This document shows positions 26,481-39,049 of a DNA stretch of 64,000 nucleotides, piece by piece. The translations under genes were made by a program, and so were the position numbers. Each line of letters starts with the position of its first letter. Position 1 is the first letter of the stretch. The notes under the pieces are model-generated. The model was not told the DNA's origin and did not search any database. It saw only the letters and a list, made by a program, of their open reading frames with translations. This DNA is from Hydractinia symbiolongicarpus (taxonomy: Eukaryota > Cnidaria > Hydrozoa > Anthoathecata > Hydractiniidae): positions 3,162,001 to 3,226,000 of the forward strand of contig NC_079875.1 of the NCBI RefSeq assembly GCF_029227915.1, given 5' to 3'.

Positions 26481-28320
26481 CTCTATTGATGCCAGTTCAG
26501 TTTGATAGTCAAGTCAGTATTAGCACGATTCTTGAAATGCTGCTTTGCTTCATCAATATATTACTGTGTCCACTAAAAAAAGTTAATTGCAATTTTAAAA
26601 ACTAATGCTGACTGTGTATTGTAGACTGTAGGTTGTCGCATACTTTAAGCGATAAAAATAGAAACGATATGTAAATCAAAATATTACTTCTTCCAAAAAA
26701 ATAAACTTCAAAGGAAAACCGCCCAGGCTATGGGTACCGAGAAATCGGATGCTTGAAACCAAATCAGATTGATTATAATGGAAACACCGCGGCACCTTTT
26801 TGACATAAATTTCCCATGAATTTTTAATAAATTTCTTCTAATAGACGTTATAATTTTACTTCCTTTGTTTCAACCTTTTTATTATTTATATTATCATTTG
26901 TTATGTAACTTTACATTCAACTTTACAGTTATGTAACTTTGTATTTAAAATATATAAAATTTTACCACTTATCTGTTCGCTCATTGTTATTGAATAATAT
27001 AGACATTATCATGTCATACACAAGCGAGTTTATTCTAGCATAAAAATGCTTCTTTATATTATACAATAACTTTACATTGTTCTTTTGTGTGTGAAAAGAA
27101 TCTAATTTTGTTGTAAAAGTTGACTTAAACTGTGATTATTGTACTGTTAAATTTTGACCTATTGTACTAAATGTCTACTATATGGTGGTGAATAGGGCTA
27201 CAAGAAACATCATATCAGACATACATAGTGTACGCGATAATGACAAAAATCATTTAAATAACCTACTCACTTTGCTACCTACCTCGTTTCAAACTAATTT
27301 TTCTTGTTGGGAAGTTTCTTAATTTTTTTTACTACGAACATGGAAAATGTATATATAACAACAAATTTAACTCCTAATTGCTTCACCACAAGTAATTGGA
27401 ATGCTAGACTTCAGATTTTGGGTTAATTAGTTAAATTCAAGCATTAAAAGTGGCTAATTGTTGGTAATCTCAATATGACTATTCTTTTTTTTAACCACGG
27501 TAGCTTTATCACTCCAACGTGCATTATTTCGCCTCTGTAACAGAATGTATCTACTACGTGTGCAAACATATCGATTTTGCCACGTTCTATTTACGTGAAC
27601 TAAGTATTCTCCGCGAAGGAGAACACTGGTTTCTTAATGACTCTTTAATGACTATATGTAAACAATAGAATAATTCAACTCATGTCCGTTTCATAAAAAT
27701 TATGTTTTATTCAAGAAGAATATGTTACAATATTTTTCTTGACAGTTTCTTGTTTTTATGAAATATTTAATTTTGATCAAATAGTCCGGTGGAAAAAAAG
27801 CCTTTTCTGTTTTTTTAAAGGTCCCTAATACTTAGCCAATCATACTGAAAAAAATCTCAACCTTATGATAATACACAATGCAATAACAATAACTTTAAAA
27901 CCTTCTAAAAAGGGCAAAGGGGCAATTATTAGCTTAAATTTTGAGAATGCGACTCTTAATAAAGAAGTGTCGTTGCTCCAGTTGTCTACATTTAAAGGAA
28001 ACCGAAAAACAAAACAGAAATCTTCCGATTGAAAGTAATTAATTAAATACGAAGATAGTTGCTAATTTTCATGCATTAAAATTAAAACGAAACAAACTGA
28101 AATAAAGTTATTTAGAAAACACGCTCCTGTCGTCGCCTCCATTTTAATTATTTTGAAGAAAAAAAAAGAAGAAAAAGAAGACGTCATCCCGATAAAAAAA
28201 GCCTGCTTTAAGAGAAACGGCATAGTTAGTTAGGGTTTTCTTACAAAAAAAATGGTGTTCAATTATTGAGCATTATATTTCGCAAAAATTATGGAAATAG
28301 AGATTTGATTTTTATTACAA
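26481..28320. other. Intergenic, AT-rich; no gene seen
   Basis: No ORF of interest on either strand. Small features only: a hairpin TTCTCCGCGAAGGAGAA near 27609 and a purine-rich A/G tract near 28155-28185. Confidence 0.6.
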
Positions 28321-28640
28321 CAAGAAGCTTAACTATCAACAATAATCTGCAAGAGTACTGAAATTTGAAGTGGACCTTAAAACCGAGTAATATGAGGGGA
28401 ACAAAATGATTGACTATTTTAAAATTTTAATATTCAATTCTTGATGATTACTGTAACTTCAAATCATAGCTAACTTAAATTACATTTACATTTACAACTT
28501 ATTTTCTTCATGAATGAAAACAAGAAGCCCTGCGGCTTTAAGATTTCCATCATTAGCCTGAAAGATTTTGAAATTTAAAATAGACCTTGAAAATGGAGAA
28601 TTATGGGGTAAACAAATCACGAGTATCACGATTCTCAACT
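28321..28640. repeat. Old tandem pair, about 200-bp offset
   Basis: CAAGAAG at 28321 and 28523 each starts a stretch with the order ACTGAAATTTGAAGTGGACCTT / TTGAAATTTAAAATAGACCTT, then GAATTATGGGG-like and AACAAA words. The two are strongly diverged. Confidence 0.45.
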
Positions 28641-28739
28641 ATTTTTTTAACTAACCTGCAATGTTAAAATACAACTCAATAAATAAAAAATAAGTATTCT
28701 AAAATAACTGTTAAAACTTTAACTGGATATTTTTAAAAG

Positions 28740-29100
28740 TGATCAGGATAATTTTGGAAATCCCAGAATACAAAAATCTTGCTACGTAAAAACTTGACGA
28801 TTCAAATATAATAACTTCTGAACGAGCTCAATTTGAATGATGAAGTAGTTCATTGTTTATTAATTCAGCAATAAATACATACATATTAGCATTTCAGTGT
28901 TTAAGGCCTTTAAAATTTACTCTCTTGTTGAAAATCTTTTGAAAATGCTGGTGGTGCATGGTTTGATAACAGCTTACCTGAGAAAGAAAGTACGTTTTAA
29001 AAATAAGAAACATGAATACAATTTTATCATAAACTGCATTAAAACCAGGTTGTTTAAATATTGTCTCTTTTTAACCTCTCTTTGCCTCTTTGATTTAAAA
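28740..29100. repeat. Diverged direct repeat, copy A
   Basis: Shares order and many words with 30300-30640: CTGGAAAT/TTGGAAATCCC, CTTGCTACGTAAAA against CTTGTTACATAAAA, ATAACTTCTGA, TTCAGCAAT, GTTTGATAACAGCTTA against ATTTGATAACAGCTGA, and ATTGTCTCTTT. A 92-codon ORF here (28897-29175) is not matched by an open frame in the other copy, so I do not call a gene. Confidence 0.6.
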
Positions 29101-29304
29101 AGGGAATTTATTACAAAGATACAAATCCATGCGATGTTATGCACAGATATATTTCGTGAGATTTTTAAAAATTAAGTCATTTCTAAGAAATCTTAGAAAA
29201 ATATTTTGTGATACTTTGGGTTGATTTCAAGAAAGATTTTCACGCAAATTAGGCACAAGGAGAACTGATAATTAGCCAGTGACAGAATAATTAGCCGTTT
29301 TAAT

Positions 29305-29500
29305 GGCGCCATAGCTTGGTGGTTATAACTCTGGCACTTTGTGCGGGAGAACAGGGTTCGATTCCCCTTGGCTGCAATTCAATATTGGTGAGTGAATGCT
29401 ACCATAGCCCTGGACTAGGACTCCCTATCTAAGCTATGACCTTTCCTGGAAATAATAGACAGGATTTGTAAGGCTAGCCATATAAAATATACAGACATTC
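29305..29500 (+). mobile_element. tRNA-derived SINE
   Basis: The head (29305-29376) carries an A-box-like TAGCTTGGTGG (29312-29322) and a perfect B box GGTTCGATTCC (29355-29365) with near-normal spacing. The acceptor arms pair poorly (GGCGCCA against TGGCTGC has mismatches), the anticodon arm is imperfect, and an unrelated body follows (about 29380-29500). A decayed tRNA gene is possible, but the trailing body favours a SINE. Confidence 0.65.
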
Positions 29501-29891
29501 TACTTATATATGCAGAATAATTATATATAAGGTGCGTACAGTATAATTAGCTGCTTATACAGCTACCTATACGATATAATATCTTTTTACTAAAATTTTC
29601 ACTTTTCTCCGTTATCGATCTCCCCATAGCCATCTATATTTATATAGATCAACATACAGTTGTGTTTCAATTAAAACCAAGAAAAAAAACAAGAAACGAT
29701 TTTGCAAAAAAGATATAATTTTACTGTAGCTAGCTTTCGAAAAAATGGAATTTTCCGAGCGTTTAGCCTGGACAAAAACTTAACAGCGTCCGGGCTCTGT
29801 GCTGTCTCTCTCTATCTATATATATATCTATCCTACCATCAGGCAATTTTAAAGATTCCGCCCCGCATCGCGGCGACGGAAATCAATAAAG

Positions 29892-29925
29892 CCACGATTG
29901 GAGAAAGATCTCCCGAAACGTCGCC
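29892..29925 (+). mobile_element. Penelope-like element scrap with degenerate hammerhead core
   Basis: CACGATTGGAG, AAAGA, TCTCCCGAAACGTC has the layout of the hammerhead ribozymes carried in Penelope-like element terminal repeats: a CTGATGA-like box, a short stem (GGAG/CTCC) with a small loop, then GAAAC-GTC. The first box is altered, so it is probably inactive. No reverse transcriptase is adjacent. The surrounding ORFs (29702-29974, + and 29839-30072, -) are not recognised. Confidence 0.35.
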
Positions 29926-30299
29926 TACTGAACTATCATGTTTAAGAAATAATAAAATTTTCACCATAATATGAATACTGAACAGACAAACCGAAATAAC
30001 ATCTTCAAGGCTGAAAATTGTTGTACAATAATAACAAAATAAGAAGAATAACAACGCTGAAATTTCATTCATTTTCTCTTTTTTTCTGAAAACTGGAAAT
30101 ATAATTCAACGCAGACTTTTTCACATAATCAATTATTAAACTTCAGGTCTCAAGAGTTTAACATATTGTGAAATTTCAGGCTCAACAAGTTAAAATTGAG
30201 AACACTTAGCCAAAGTTCCTGTTTTTATAAAAAAACGTGTATATAGTGCAACTGAATGAATAAAACATTAAAATAACAGATTATTCACAAAAAAAGAAA

Positions 30300-30660
30300 A
30301 TTACCCCATAACATTCTGGAAATGCCATGATTAAAAACTTGTTACATAAAATTGATGGTTCGAATATAGTAACTTCTGATCAACTGAGTAGCTCAATAAT
30401 TTATCAGTTCAGCAATTAGCATTTTAATGTTTCAGTATTTAGGCGTTCAAAACTTTTACTTTCTTGCTGAATATTTTGTGAAAATGTCGATGGTCGATGA
30501 TTTGATAACAGCTGATCTGAAAAAAGAGAACATTTGGAAAATGAGGAACAAGAATAATTTTTTTTTTCAAATCTGAATTAACGCCAGTTATTCAATTACT
30601 GTCTCTTTAAAAGGCACTTCTTTAACTATTTGAAGAGGAGATAAGAATTTTTATCAAGCA
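30300..30660. repeat. Diverged direct repeat, copy B
   Basis: Partner of 28740-29100, about 1.56 kb away. The SINE and the Penelope-like scrap lie between them. Identity is too low by eye for recent duplication; both are probably copies of one dispersed element. Confidence 0.6.
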
Positions 30661-33600
30661 GTGTTTTTTCAAAAAAAGTGAACAATGTGCAGTGTTAAAA
30701 AACAAAACAAAAAAACGATGCGCTTAAGGGGAGACGTCCTAACTAAACTTACCCTACTTACCGGCTAAACGCCTTTAAGTTTTAAACATCCATACACTCT
30801 ACCCTGACAGCGATGTTTTAAAAAAAGGAACACAATGTAGAGTGTGGTATTGTACTTTTACCATTTGAAGTTGTATATATGTTAATCGACGTCATTTTCT
30901 AGGAGGCTATTTGTGTTATTCAACGCACCTACAATTACAAAATTCAAATTGGAATAATTGTTTTAATAAAGTGGCTACTATGCAAGTTTTAACTTTTTTC
31001 TTTATGCGTGATTTGCAATTATCTAAACCAGGTATCCAAGACACGGTTGAGCAAACCATCTTGCAACACAAAATATTTACATGAGTCACAACCACGTTCA
31101 CATTTTGAAAAACCACTCTCTTGCTGGTCAATCAGATCACTTTTTAAGTTTTAGGAATCACTAACCATCCATAAATCAAAAAATTGCTTTCTTTTGTGGA
31201 TGGAGCCACCCTAACTATTGGAAGCATTTCATTTTTCGAACGATTTCGTTGTAAAATTGAATGAAAACGGTTGACAATTTATTTTATATCGGGATATTTG
31301 GGGTAAACTTAAAGTTTCTCTTTGTAGTCTGTTTTTTCTCCTTTACATTACAACACCCGCCAGTGCCATAACCACAACTTTAATATCAAAAGATTACATA
31401 TATGAATTTCGCTTAATATAGTGGAAATTTTTAAATTTTAAATGTCTAGATTGACGGAAAACGCCCTTCCAGACGACGGAGATCCCATGATTCAATGTTA
31501 AATTGCATAATGAATGTTTCGTTATTTTTGTAATTTAGAAAATCTGCAGTTTTTAATTGGCATCAAAATTTAGATAAATATTTCCATCAGAAACCAAAAG
31601 ATAGAAAGAGATACATACTTACATTACAATAATAAAAAACTAGAAATTTTAAGGGTGCTGGAACTTTATAGAAAATTTACATCGAATTTGGACTTTTTAA
31701 AATGTGCTGCCCCCTTAAAACATTAAGTGATTTTTATAATAAAGATCTATCCGAATATCCCTGAACGACTTTCTCTCTTTTTAAAAATTTTGTTTGTTAC
31801 TTCATATAAATCCATATTATCAGCCTATGATTTGCGAATATGTAATATCATCAGATTGTTCATCCGTTACTGTTTCTCTGGCTCTTTCTATGTTTGCCTC
31901 TCTTTTTCTCTTCCTTTTCCTTTCTTTCTTTATTTCTCTCTTTCTTTTTTTTAGTAGGAAAATTGCCTGTACCCCCTCCTCCCCACCCCCCCCCCCCCCG
32001 CGGTTATGGCACTGCTCCCTCTAATTTTATCCTCACGTGGTGTAAGGTGTTTTGTACATCCCGAAGCTATTTTATCAGATACTATATAACCGTCTCAAGC
32101 GTAACACAATACCACTGATGGATGATTTGTTTTGATGATGAACAATGCAAAGATAGTTGGGAACTAGTTGGTTTCCTGTAGACTGTTGTTTAACTTATTT
32201 CCTTAATAATACAAAGTCTCACATCCGAGAAAGAAAGTCCTTTACCTTCAATATCCATATTAAATTTTAGACCTAGGTATATATCATATCATATAGTTGC
32301 TTAGTAACAGCGAGTTTTTATTTTGAGGGGGTTGTTATCATTTGAGGCCGCGGATTTTTGATTTGCAGCACGACAGTGTCATGTATATCAGATGTGGTGT
32401 GAAGCAGAGGGTATAAACGTCAGGATACAGGACAATGCAACATTCTGCAACTTCAAACACACAAAGTACAGAATAAAGCATGGGAAATTATAGCGTCGTT
32501 CAATTTTCTAATAATGTTTTCAGATTTTCAAACTCATGATAAACTAGATATCGCCCTGACGCTTTGTACAATATGACATGTATTTCTCTCGTTCTGATAT
32601 CTCTGTTTTTATTTTTCTCGCCGAAAGGTCGTACAAAATATCAGAACCCAAAAATATGGTAACTGTGTACCTACAATGACCAGTACTTATTATCCACCAG
32701 GAAGCAAAGCGCTCTATCAACTAATTTTCTTCAGAAATAGAGATTACAGCGTTTAAAATCTTTAAATCACCACATCACCTTTTTTCTGTTTAATTCAAAA
32801 TTTTCTTCGTTCATCAACTGTTCGAATAGCTGTGTTCGTCAATTAGCGTTTCAATGAAAAACCCGTTCTTTTTTTTCTTCTTCTTTTCTCTGCTACAGAT
32901 ATTTTCAAAACATTTGACCACGAAAAAACGCGAAATATTCAAAATCCTCCCTCGCAACATTTCTATTAACTCATTTTGTAACATTTGAACATGTGATTAA
33001 AATTTTACCCAAAATCAGATTTTCGGGTAAGTTTTAGCCTTTTTATGCGAATTATAAAGAAACCGCAAAATATTTTAGGTAACTTTTACTTGGCTGTCAG
33101 AATTAAGGAACAAATCGTTTTACATTTTCATACTTTTTTTTTAATATTTGGAACTTGTAGATGAACTTTCATTTTATTTTATCCATTTAATTTGTATTTA
33201 ATTAAATTTTTTAATGCATCTTATTTTGCTCTTTATTAACAATTTGTATGAAGTTCTTGTTTATCGTTTTTGTTCCTAAAAATTGAGAAAAATTCTGAAA
33301 ATATTTTATGCGGTGTATAATAAACAGCAGGAATATATTATTCTTCATTTATTTTAGGAAAAAGTTTATTTCTGTAGAAAGTATATTATATATAAATTTT
33401 TAGTTGCTAAATCGCATGTTTTGGCACTTGGAACGTGTACAGACCTCAAGAAATTTTGCAGACAAGTTAAATCTCGTCTATTTCACATCTAGTAATCGAT
33501 TAGTCGAAGCAGAGACAGCTTAATTTCATTATGTCTGCACTTGTTGCAACTTCTCACCACAGGATAAGATAGTTTAGAAGCCCGCAACGAAATATGTTAC

Positions 33601-36600
33601 CTCATTACCTCAAGAATAATGTGTTAGTCGGAAAATATTGGTCCGCTGTTTTGATTGTGGGGGAATGGGTGCCCAGTACTAAATCGATATAGCCCACGTT
33701 TTCTTATCATCTACTTCACACATTACATAGTTACAACTTTGCAACAACAAAGTATATACTATGTTTAGTAAAAAAATTGAAGAATTCACGAAAATTTCTG
33801 AGGGGTTTGGGACGGTCAGATCTCATGGTCCAATTGTACCTGGAAATTTTAGGAAAGATTGGATATAGATTTTGAAAATATAAAAAACTTACCAAGAATA
33901 ATGAGGAAAGTCATGGTCAGATCGGCATACAGTTTGGTTTATAAGAAACTCGAGTCTCAGAATTTCTTTCACAACAAAATTCACTTGGAAGTAACCTCAT
34001 GTGCTATATGAATTTTTCAGGAGGATAATCGTGTCGATTGGGAATGCAAAACTTACGAAATTCCATAGTGGCAATTCATGATCAGACTGGTCATTAATTT
34101 TGATTTATAAGAAATTAGCTAAGAAATGTAAGTCCTACTGGCAGAAGGTGAGTGAATTTTGAAAATTTCACTGTAAGGTATGCTGTGCGTTTAAAGATAT
34201 TGTGTACAAAATTATGCCACAAACGTTTTTTTAAAAGGAACTAATATTTTTATTGACGATGTTAAAGCATAGTGATGGATGTGTCCAAGTACAAGGAAAT
34301 AACTTGAAAAAAATAATATCCAACGTTTAAAGTAGTGCTCCAGTGATGAAGATATTGCTTTAGTGTTGTTTACATAGATGCATAAATAGTGAGCTTAGCT
34401 ATAAATTCCAGTTCAATTTCTTTGCGGTGAAATAAAGGTAGATTTTAAATAAGTTTTTATTGTTTTATAAGTTTATGTCTTTTTTCTCCTCGATATAACT
34501 TACAAAACCAAACTTACTATTTCGTAAAGCAAATATATATTCGATCAACAGCGTGATTACCAGCAACATTTTCGCAGAGCCAATCTTCATAGTGAGAATG
34601 ATGGATTCTACAAAATATAGTTGCATCTATCAAAGATTATCTTTGTGACATTACTTTGCAAGCTGTATAAACTAGCGAGCTATAATCGTGAGTAAAAACA
34701 CATACTTGGTAGCATATCTTGTTATTTCTATATGATGAAATCTCCTACAAAAGTACATAGTTACATCCATCAGACATTATGACGTTGTGGCGATACCTTG
34801 CCAGATGCGTCTACTAAGTAGCGCATAATTATATTGCTATTTTATTTATTTTATTTTTAGATTTTTAAAAGCGGAGAAGAGGACTGTATGCTCGTATTTT
34901 TTATCAATATGTAAAAAACAAAGACTTAAGTCATCCTACGTTCACAATAATAGAAACAAAATGGAATATTCTCGGTGTGTTTTAATTGCAAACTTATAAA
35001 AAAAAAATTTTTAAATTAACTAACAGTGACAGTGGTGAGAATTCGATCCAAGGTTGCCAGAACTGCGAATCGCAAATGAACTCACTACACAGCATGTATA
35101 AGATAAGGATTCACGCATGTAGCTTATTAGCGCTTTTATGTAAGGAAGAAACTCGTACGTCATTTTATAATTATATTTTCTCCTTTTAACATGCATTTCT
35201 TGAGTACTAAGAAATATTTATTCACGCTCAGTATAATTTGGATGCGTGTGTCTTAAATAAAATAGCTAAGTAGCTTCTAAGAAACGCTATTGAACCATAA
35301 GTGTAGCAGCAAAACTTTCTCCTTACTACCTCCAAAACAATAAAAGGGAGAGGGAGATGGTACATTGCCAATTCAAAATCTAATTGATCCTATACTGTGA
35401 TCACTTTTATCACTTAACTTAAATTTGTTTAGTTCTCTGATTATTTGTTTATGCCTTTTATACCTTGGTTGCCTTTCTTTTTAAGTGATAAACTGTGTCC
35501 TTCAGCATACAAAATGTCTGAACATATTTTCCGTTAAAACTAACATTTCTTTTTTTCAAAAAGTCTCATCGTTTATATCTATAAACAAACCGATTTTACT
35601 TAACTAACCAATTTCTTGGAAGGTTTACATAATTCTTAAGGTTATAAATTGACCCCTTATGACTTGATTACAGAAACTCTTCCAAGAAAGGTTTTCACAT
35701 TTGGAGAAAAGTTAATTAAAACAACAGTATGAGCTTTCTGACAAAATAAACATTAAACTTTTTTGAACTAGCTAGCTAACTATATTCTTTATGCAATGTT
35801 ATTTCACATAAACCTAGTTGAAGTTACAACCACGACTTTTTAGAAGTATTTATTGTCTTTTTAAAGCTAGTAACTAAATATGAAAGCTCGCGTTGCTTTT
35901 GTTTCCTTGTCAAAATAAAGTTCTGATTTAGTAAAATTTAATAAATTTTACAGATCGTAGCTCATTTTACCACCTCTAAAAGAAAGAGCTTCTTTTTTTA
36001 AAAAATAGCAAATTTCATCATAATTAAGTAATTATTCATAAACAGGTTGTCTATACGGTGAAAGTGCTTATAATTTCTTCTACTTTACATGTCAAGTAGT
36101 TTATTTATTACACACCATGTTAAGAATGTGCAAGGATGGAGAGCTTATGACGGAGATCTTACTTGAACCGTTTCGTAGCCCTTAACATCTAGATAGCATT
36201 ATATCTTTGGGGTTTTGTGACTTCGTAGTGGCTTATCGACTTCTTTACACCAAGAACAAAAAATGGGTGAAGTATGTGAAATATGTAAAGTAAGTAAACC
36301 AGAGAATTAGGAAAAAACAACATGATCAAAAAAAAAATCTGGAGAATCATCATAATCGGAAAAGTTTAGGCACGGAATATTACGCTTGGTCGCCAGCGAA
36401 TTTTCTGCGAAAATGATCACGATGTTTGATTGTTTTTCTTCTATTGTTCTATACTCACGTGATTATTATCAGGAAATCCTTTAATTTAAGCGCAAATAGC
36501 TTCACTCAGTCGAACAAATAACATCAATTCTCGTAACATTTAAAGAGGGTAAGATGTTCAAAAGTCGGCTCTGTGGTCATTAGTTCATTTTAAGTCCTGG

Positions 36601-36910
36601 TTTGCTCTGAGGAATTATTTTGTGTGTATAATTGTGAATACAAACCTGGCTGCCTCGGTTTACTGAGATTTAACCTCTATTAACAAACTCTCACATAACA
36701 CAACTTGTTATCACATAAGAAACGAGCTGGCGCGACTAACCGGAATGTCGCTTTCTCAAAGGGAGATCCCGGTTATTTCCCGAAAATCTTCCATATCACA
36801 GCTTCAACCGGCAAACCAGACTAAATGTCATTGCAGTGCGTATGCGCGATGTCTGCATAGCATAAACAAAATGGTCGAAAAAAAGACAAAGCCGTTCCGA
36901 TGATTGATTG
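30661..36910. other. Gene-poor, AT-rich region with old repeats
   Basis: No convincing coding region. There are weak repeats: three diverged copies of a GGTCAGA-type block at about 33812, 33912 and 34079 (the last two share TTTATAAGAAA), and a diverged pair at about 34609-34690 and 34745-34835 (GTTGCATCTATCA / GTTACATCCATCA). Short ORFs at 30916-31131 (-) and 34986-35189 (+) have no recognisable features. Confidence 0.5.
31875..31999. repeat. Pyrimidine tract ending in a 14-base C run
   Basis: A CT-rich stretch of TTTCTCT/TTCCTTTC type runs into CCTCCTCCCCACC and 14 consecutive C bases at 31986-31999. The overlapping ORFs at 31727-32118 are low-complexity artefacts (runs of S, L, F and P). 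Confidence 0.85.
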
Positions 36911-37150
36911 AAAATTCAGTTATAATTCTTTACAAGAATTCAAAACAAGAATGAGCTATGAAGGCCTCGACTTTGATGGGGACAAACCTTTTCTATATTC
37001 CAAAGTCAAGAAAATAATGGCTGCTACATACGATGAAGACAATGTGCAGTAATTTGGTGCTGTTGAAAGTAAATCCATTTTCAATAAACAACGATCAAAT
37101 GGAAATACTGTCCCAACAACAATATTAAATGTAAAAAAGGAAATGAAAGT
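36911..37150 (+). pseudogene. Broken coding fragment, unknown family
   Basis: One frame has strongly protein-like content: a charged stretch KFSYNSLQEFKTRMSYEG, then a segment ending in AATYDEDNVQ, a TAA at about 37050, then the same frame continues in protein-like style (FGAVESKSIFNKQRSNG) to about 37135. It lacks a clean start and end. It lies on the same strand and about 0.8 kb before the zinc-finger pseudogene and could belong to the same mobile unit. I do not recognise the family. Confidence 0.4.
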
Positions 37151-37773
37151 TCACAATTCGAGAATCAGTTAGGGAAAAAGTAGACTCTACTCTCTACTCA
37201 AGTAAAGATAAAAGAAATTAAACAAAACTTTGCGAAAGCACTCATCAATGGGACACGATCTGGTAGTTGGAAAATTGTTTTTATGATTCATTTGATTTCA
37301 ACAACAGCAAAAAAACTACCAGGAACAGCTCAACCTCGTCCCCAGGACTATTTGCTTCTTAACGGCGCTGCGCTTTCTGATAGTTCTAGCGAAATAGCCC
37401 TGGACCAGGCTGGTCACCGTATCGCATCTGATTGGCCCACGGCATTAACCTAATTATGCAACGCTTTTAGCTGGCGTCAGCAAAAATCCTAAAAGTGATA
37501 CATAAACAAATATGGCACCGGAAGATGTGGCGTCGTTGTTGGTGGTGGTTTTCAATCCTTAAAAAGCATTATTTTTCCTTTTTAATCTCATTTTCTCCCC
37601 CTTTTTTTAAGATGTCTTAGCTAAAGTAAGAATTTCTTTGAAATGTACGATATTTTTTGTTAAAACGTATTGGGTGTTGTTGCTAGCCAGTCCATAGGTA
37701 ATGCATTCATAAATATGGCTCGAGAGAGAAGTGAAGTGTTGCAGGTGCTCTTCTTGTTCATCTCTCATTGCAG

Positions 37774-38711
37774 AAGATGTTACCATCTACGCCTAAAAAA
37801 GTTTATAAAGGTGGTAAAGGAGTGTGCCGAGTTTGTGCTGAAGAAACATTAGCACATCACTTGACCAGAACTTTTTCAAAAAGTGGAAAGGAAAAATCCT
37901 TACATCACAAAATATTTAAAACATGTGGATTTAACGTTTTCGAGTTTGAACCATTGCCTACAACAATTTGTTCCAAGTGTGACAGGTTTATCAATAAAAT
38001 GTTTGACTTCCAGAATAATGTACAACAACAAAAAATCCATTTACAACAGCAAACAACAGTAAAAAGATGTGCAGCCTTTTCACCAAACCAGCAGTCAAAA
38101 CCAAAAAAAATCAACATTAAAAATGAAAATTATCCTGCCCAAAAAAAATGTTTCCAGTCAAAAAAATCTCTACAATTTACGCCTTTACTGAACATAACAA
38201 ATGAAACAGACATAAAGTCAAACACAGAAATACTTCCTAAAGAACTTGGCAAAACAAAACAACCTGAAAGCGACTTCATTACTGAAGATCAAGAAAATAA
38301 AATTATTACTGCATTACAAACAAGGAGAATTGATATTATCATTACTACCATAAAAAAATAATTGCCCTAAATTAATTGATGGCATTAAGCAACTTGTTAC
38401 AGATGAAATAAGCACTGCATGCAAAAACTTGTGCAAGAAAAGTGGTGGCTCTGTCTTGTTTGACTTGTTTGAAGAATTGTGACAACATGATGTTTTTTAA
38501 AGAAGGTAATTTATGGTCAGAAGTCACACAATATAATCCATTTTTAATAGACATATTGACAGCTGTAGCAGTCAGAAAACATATTGAGCTTGATCTACAG
38601 ATAAAATTGTGTTTTATTTACTCAATTTCAATGCGGCACAGATGGCATGAATTGTCCTAAATCCAAAGAATAAATACAGCACTTGTTATTGAAGGTGGCT
38701 GCAGCAAACAG
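37774..38711 (+). pseudogene. ZAD-like C4 zinc-finger protein, frameshifted, probably of mobile-element origin
   Basis: The first part (ATG at 37777) is open to 38361 and shows CRVC and ICSKC pairs (C20/C23 and C68/C71 counted from the open-frame start at 37768) about 45 residues apart, followed by a helix-like DRFINKMFDFQNNV. This is the spacing of a zinc-finger-associated domain. A basic, Q/K/N-rich linker follows. The start is preceded by an acceptor-like pyrimidine tract plus CAG (37771-37773), so an upstream exon may be missing. A frameshift in the A run at about 38352 moves the reading to KLIDGIKQLVTDEIST; a second one near 38470 moves it to NMMFFKEGNLWSEV; a TAA interrupts at 38658-38660; and the reading ends at a donor-like CAG/GTAAAA (38711/38712). 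The layout resembles a multi-copy invertebrate family that I recall only as uncharacterised. Confidence 0.6.
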
Positions 38712-39049
38712 GTAAAAAATACATTTATTGATTAAATAACATAAGTCGTACAAATCTTAAAAATCAATTAAAAACAATAAATACAAAAAAACTTCACACC
38801 ATGGTTAAATTCCTCTCAAATAAACATCCGTTGGTTAGTTATAAAAATTGTTAAATAGTTGTTTAATAAAATTATTATGCTTTATATTCTATATTTTTAT
38901 TGCAAATTTATTAAATTTAAATAAATAATTGTCATAGGGTAGTTTTGTTTTTTGTGCTTTAACTCTGTTGCGATAGGTAGTAATATATCCTCATATCCTG
39001 CTAAACCTAAGCAATTACTCATTCTTATTTCTGTTTTTAAAAAACATTG
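38712..39049. other. Spacer, AT-rich; nothing seen
   Basis: Follows the donor-like site of the zinc-finger pseudogene and may be intron sequence of the original gene. No other signal is visible. Confidence 0.4.

Noticed and set aside
28897-29175. A 92-codon basic protein gene
   Set aside because: Lies in a dispersed repeat whose other copy (30300-30660) has no matching open frame.
29305-29376. A functional tRNA gene
   Set aside because: Acceptor and anticodon stems are mismatched and an unrelated body follows, as in a SINE.
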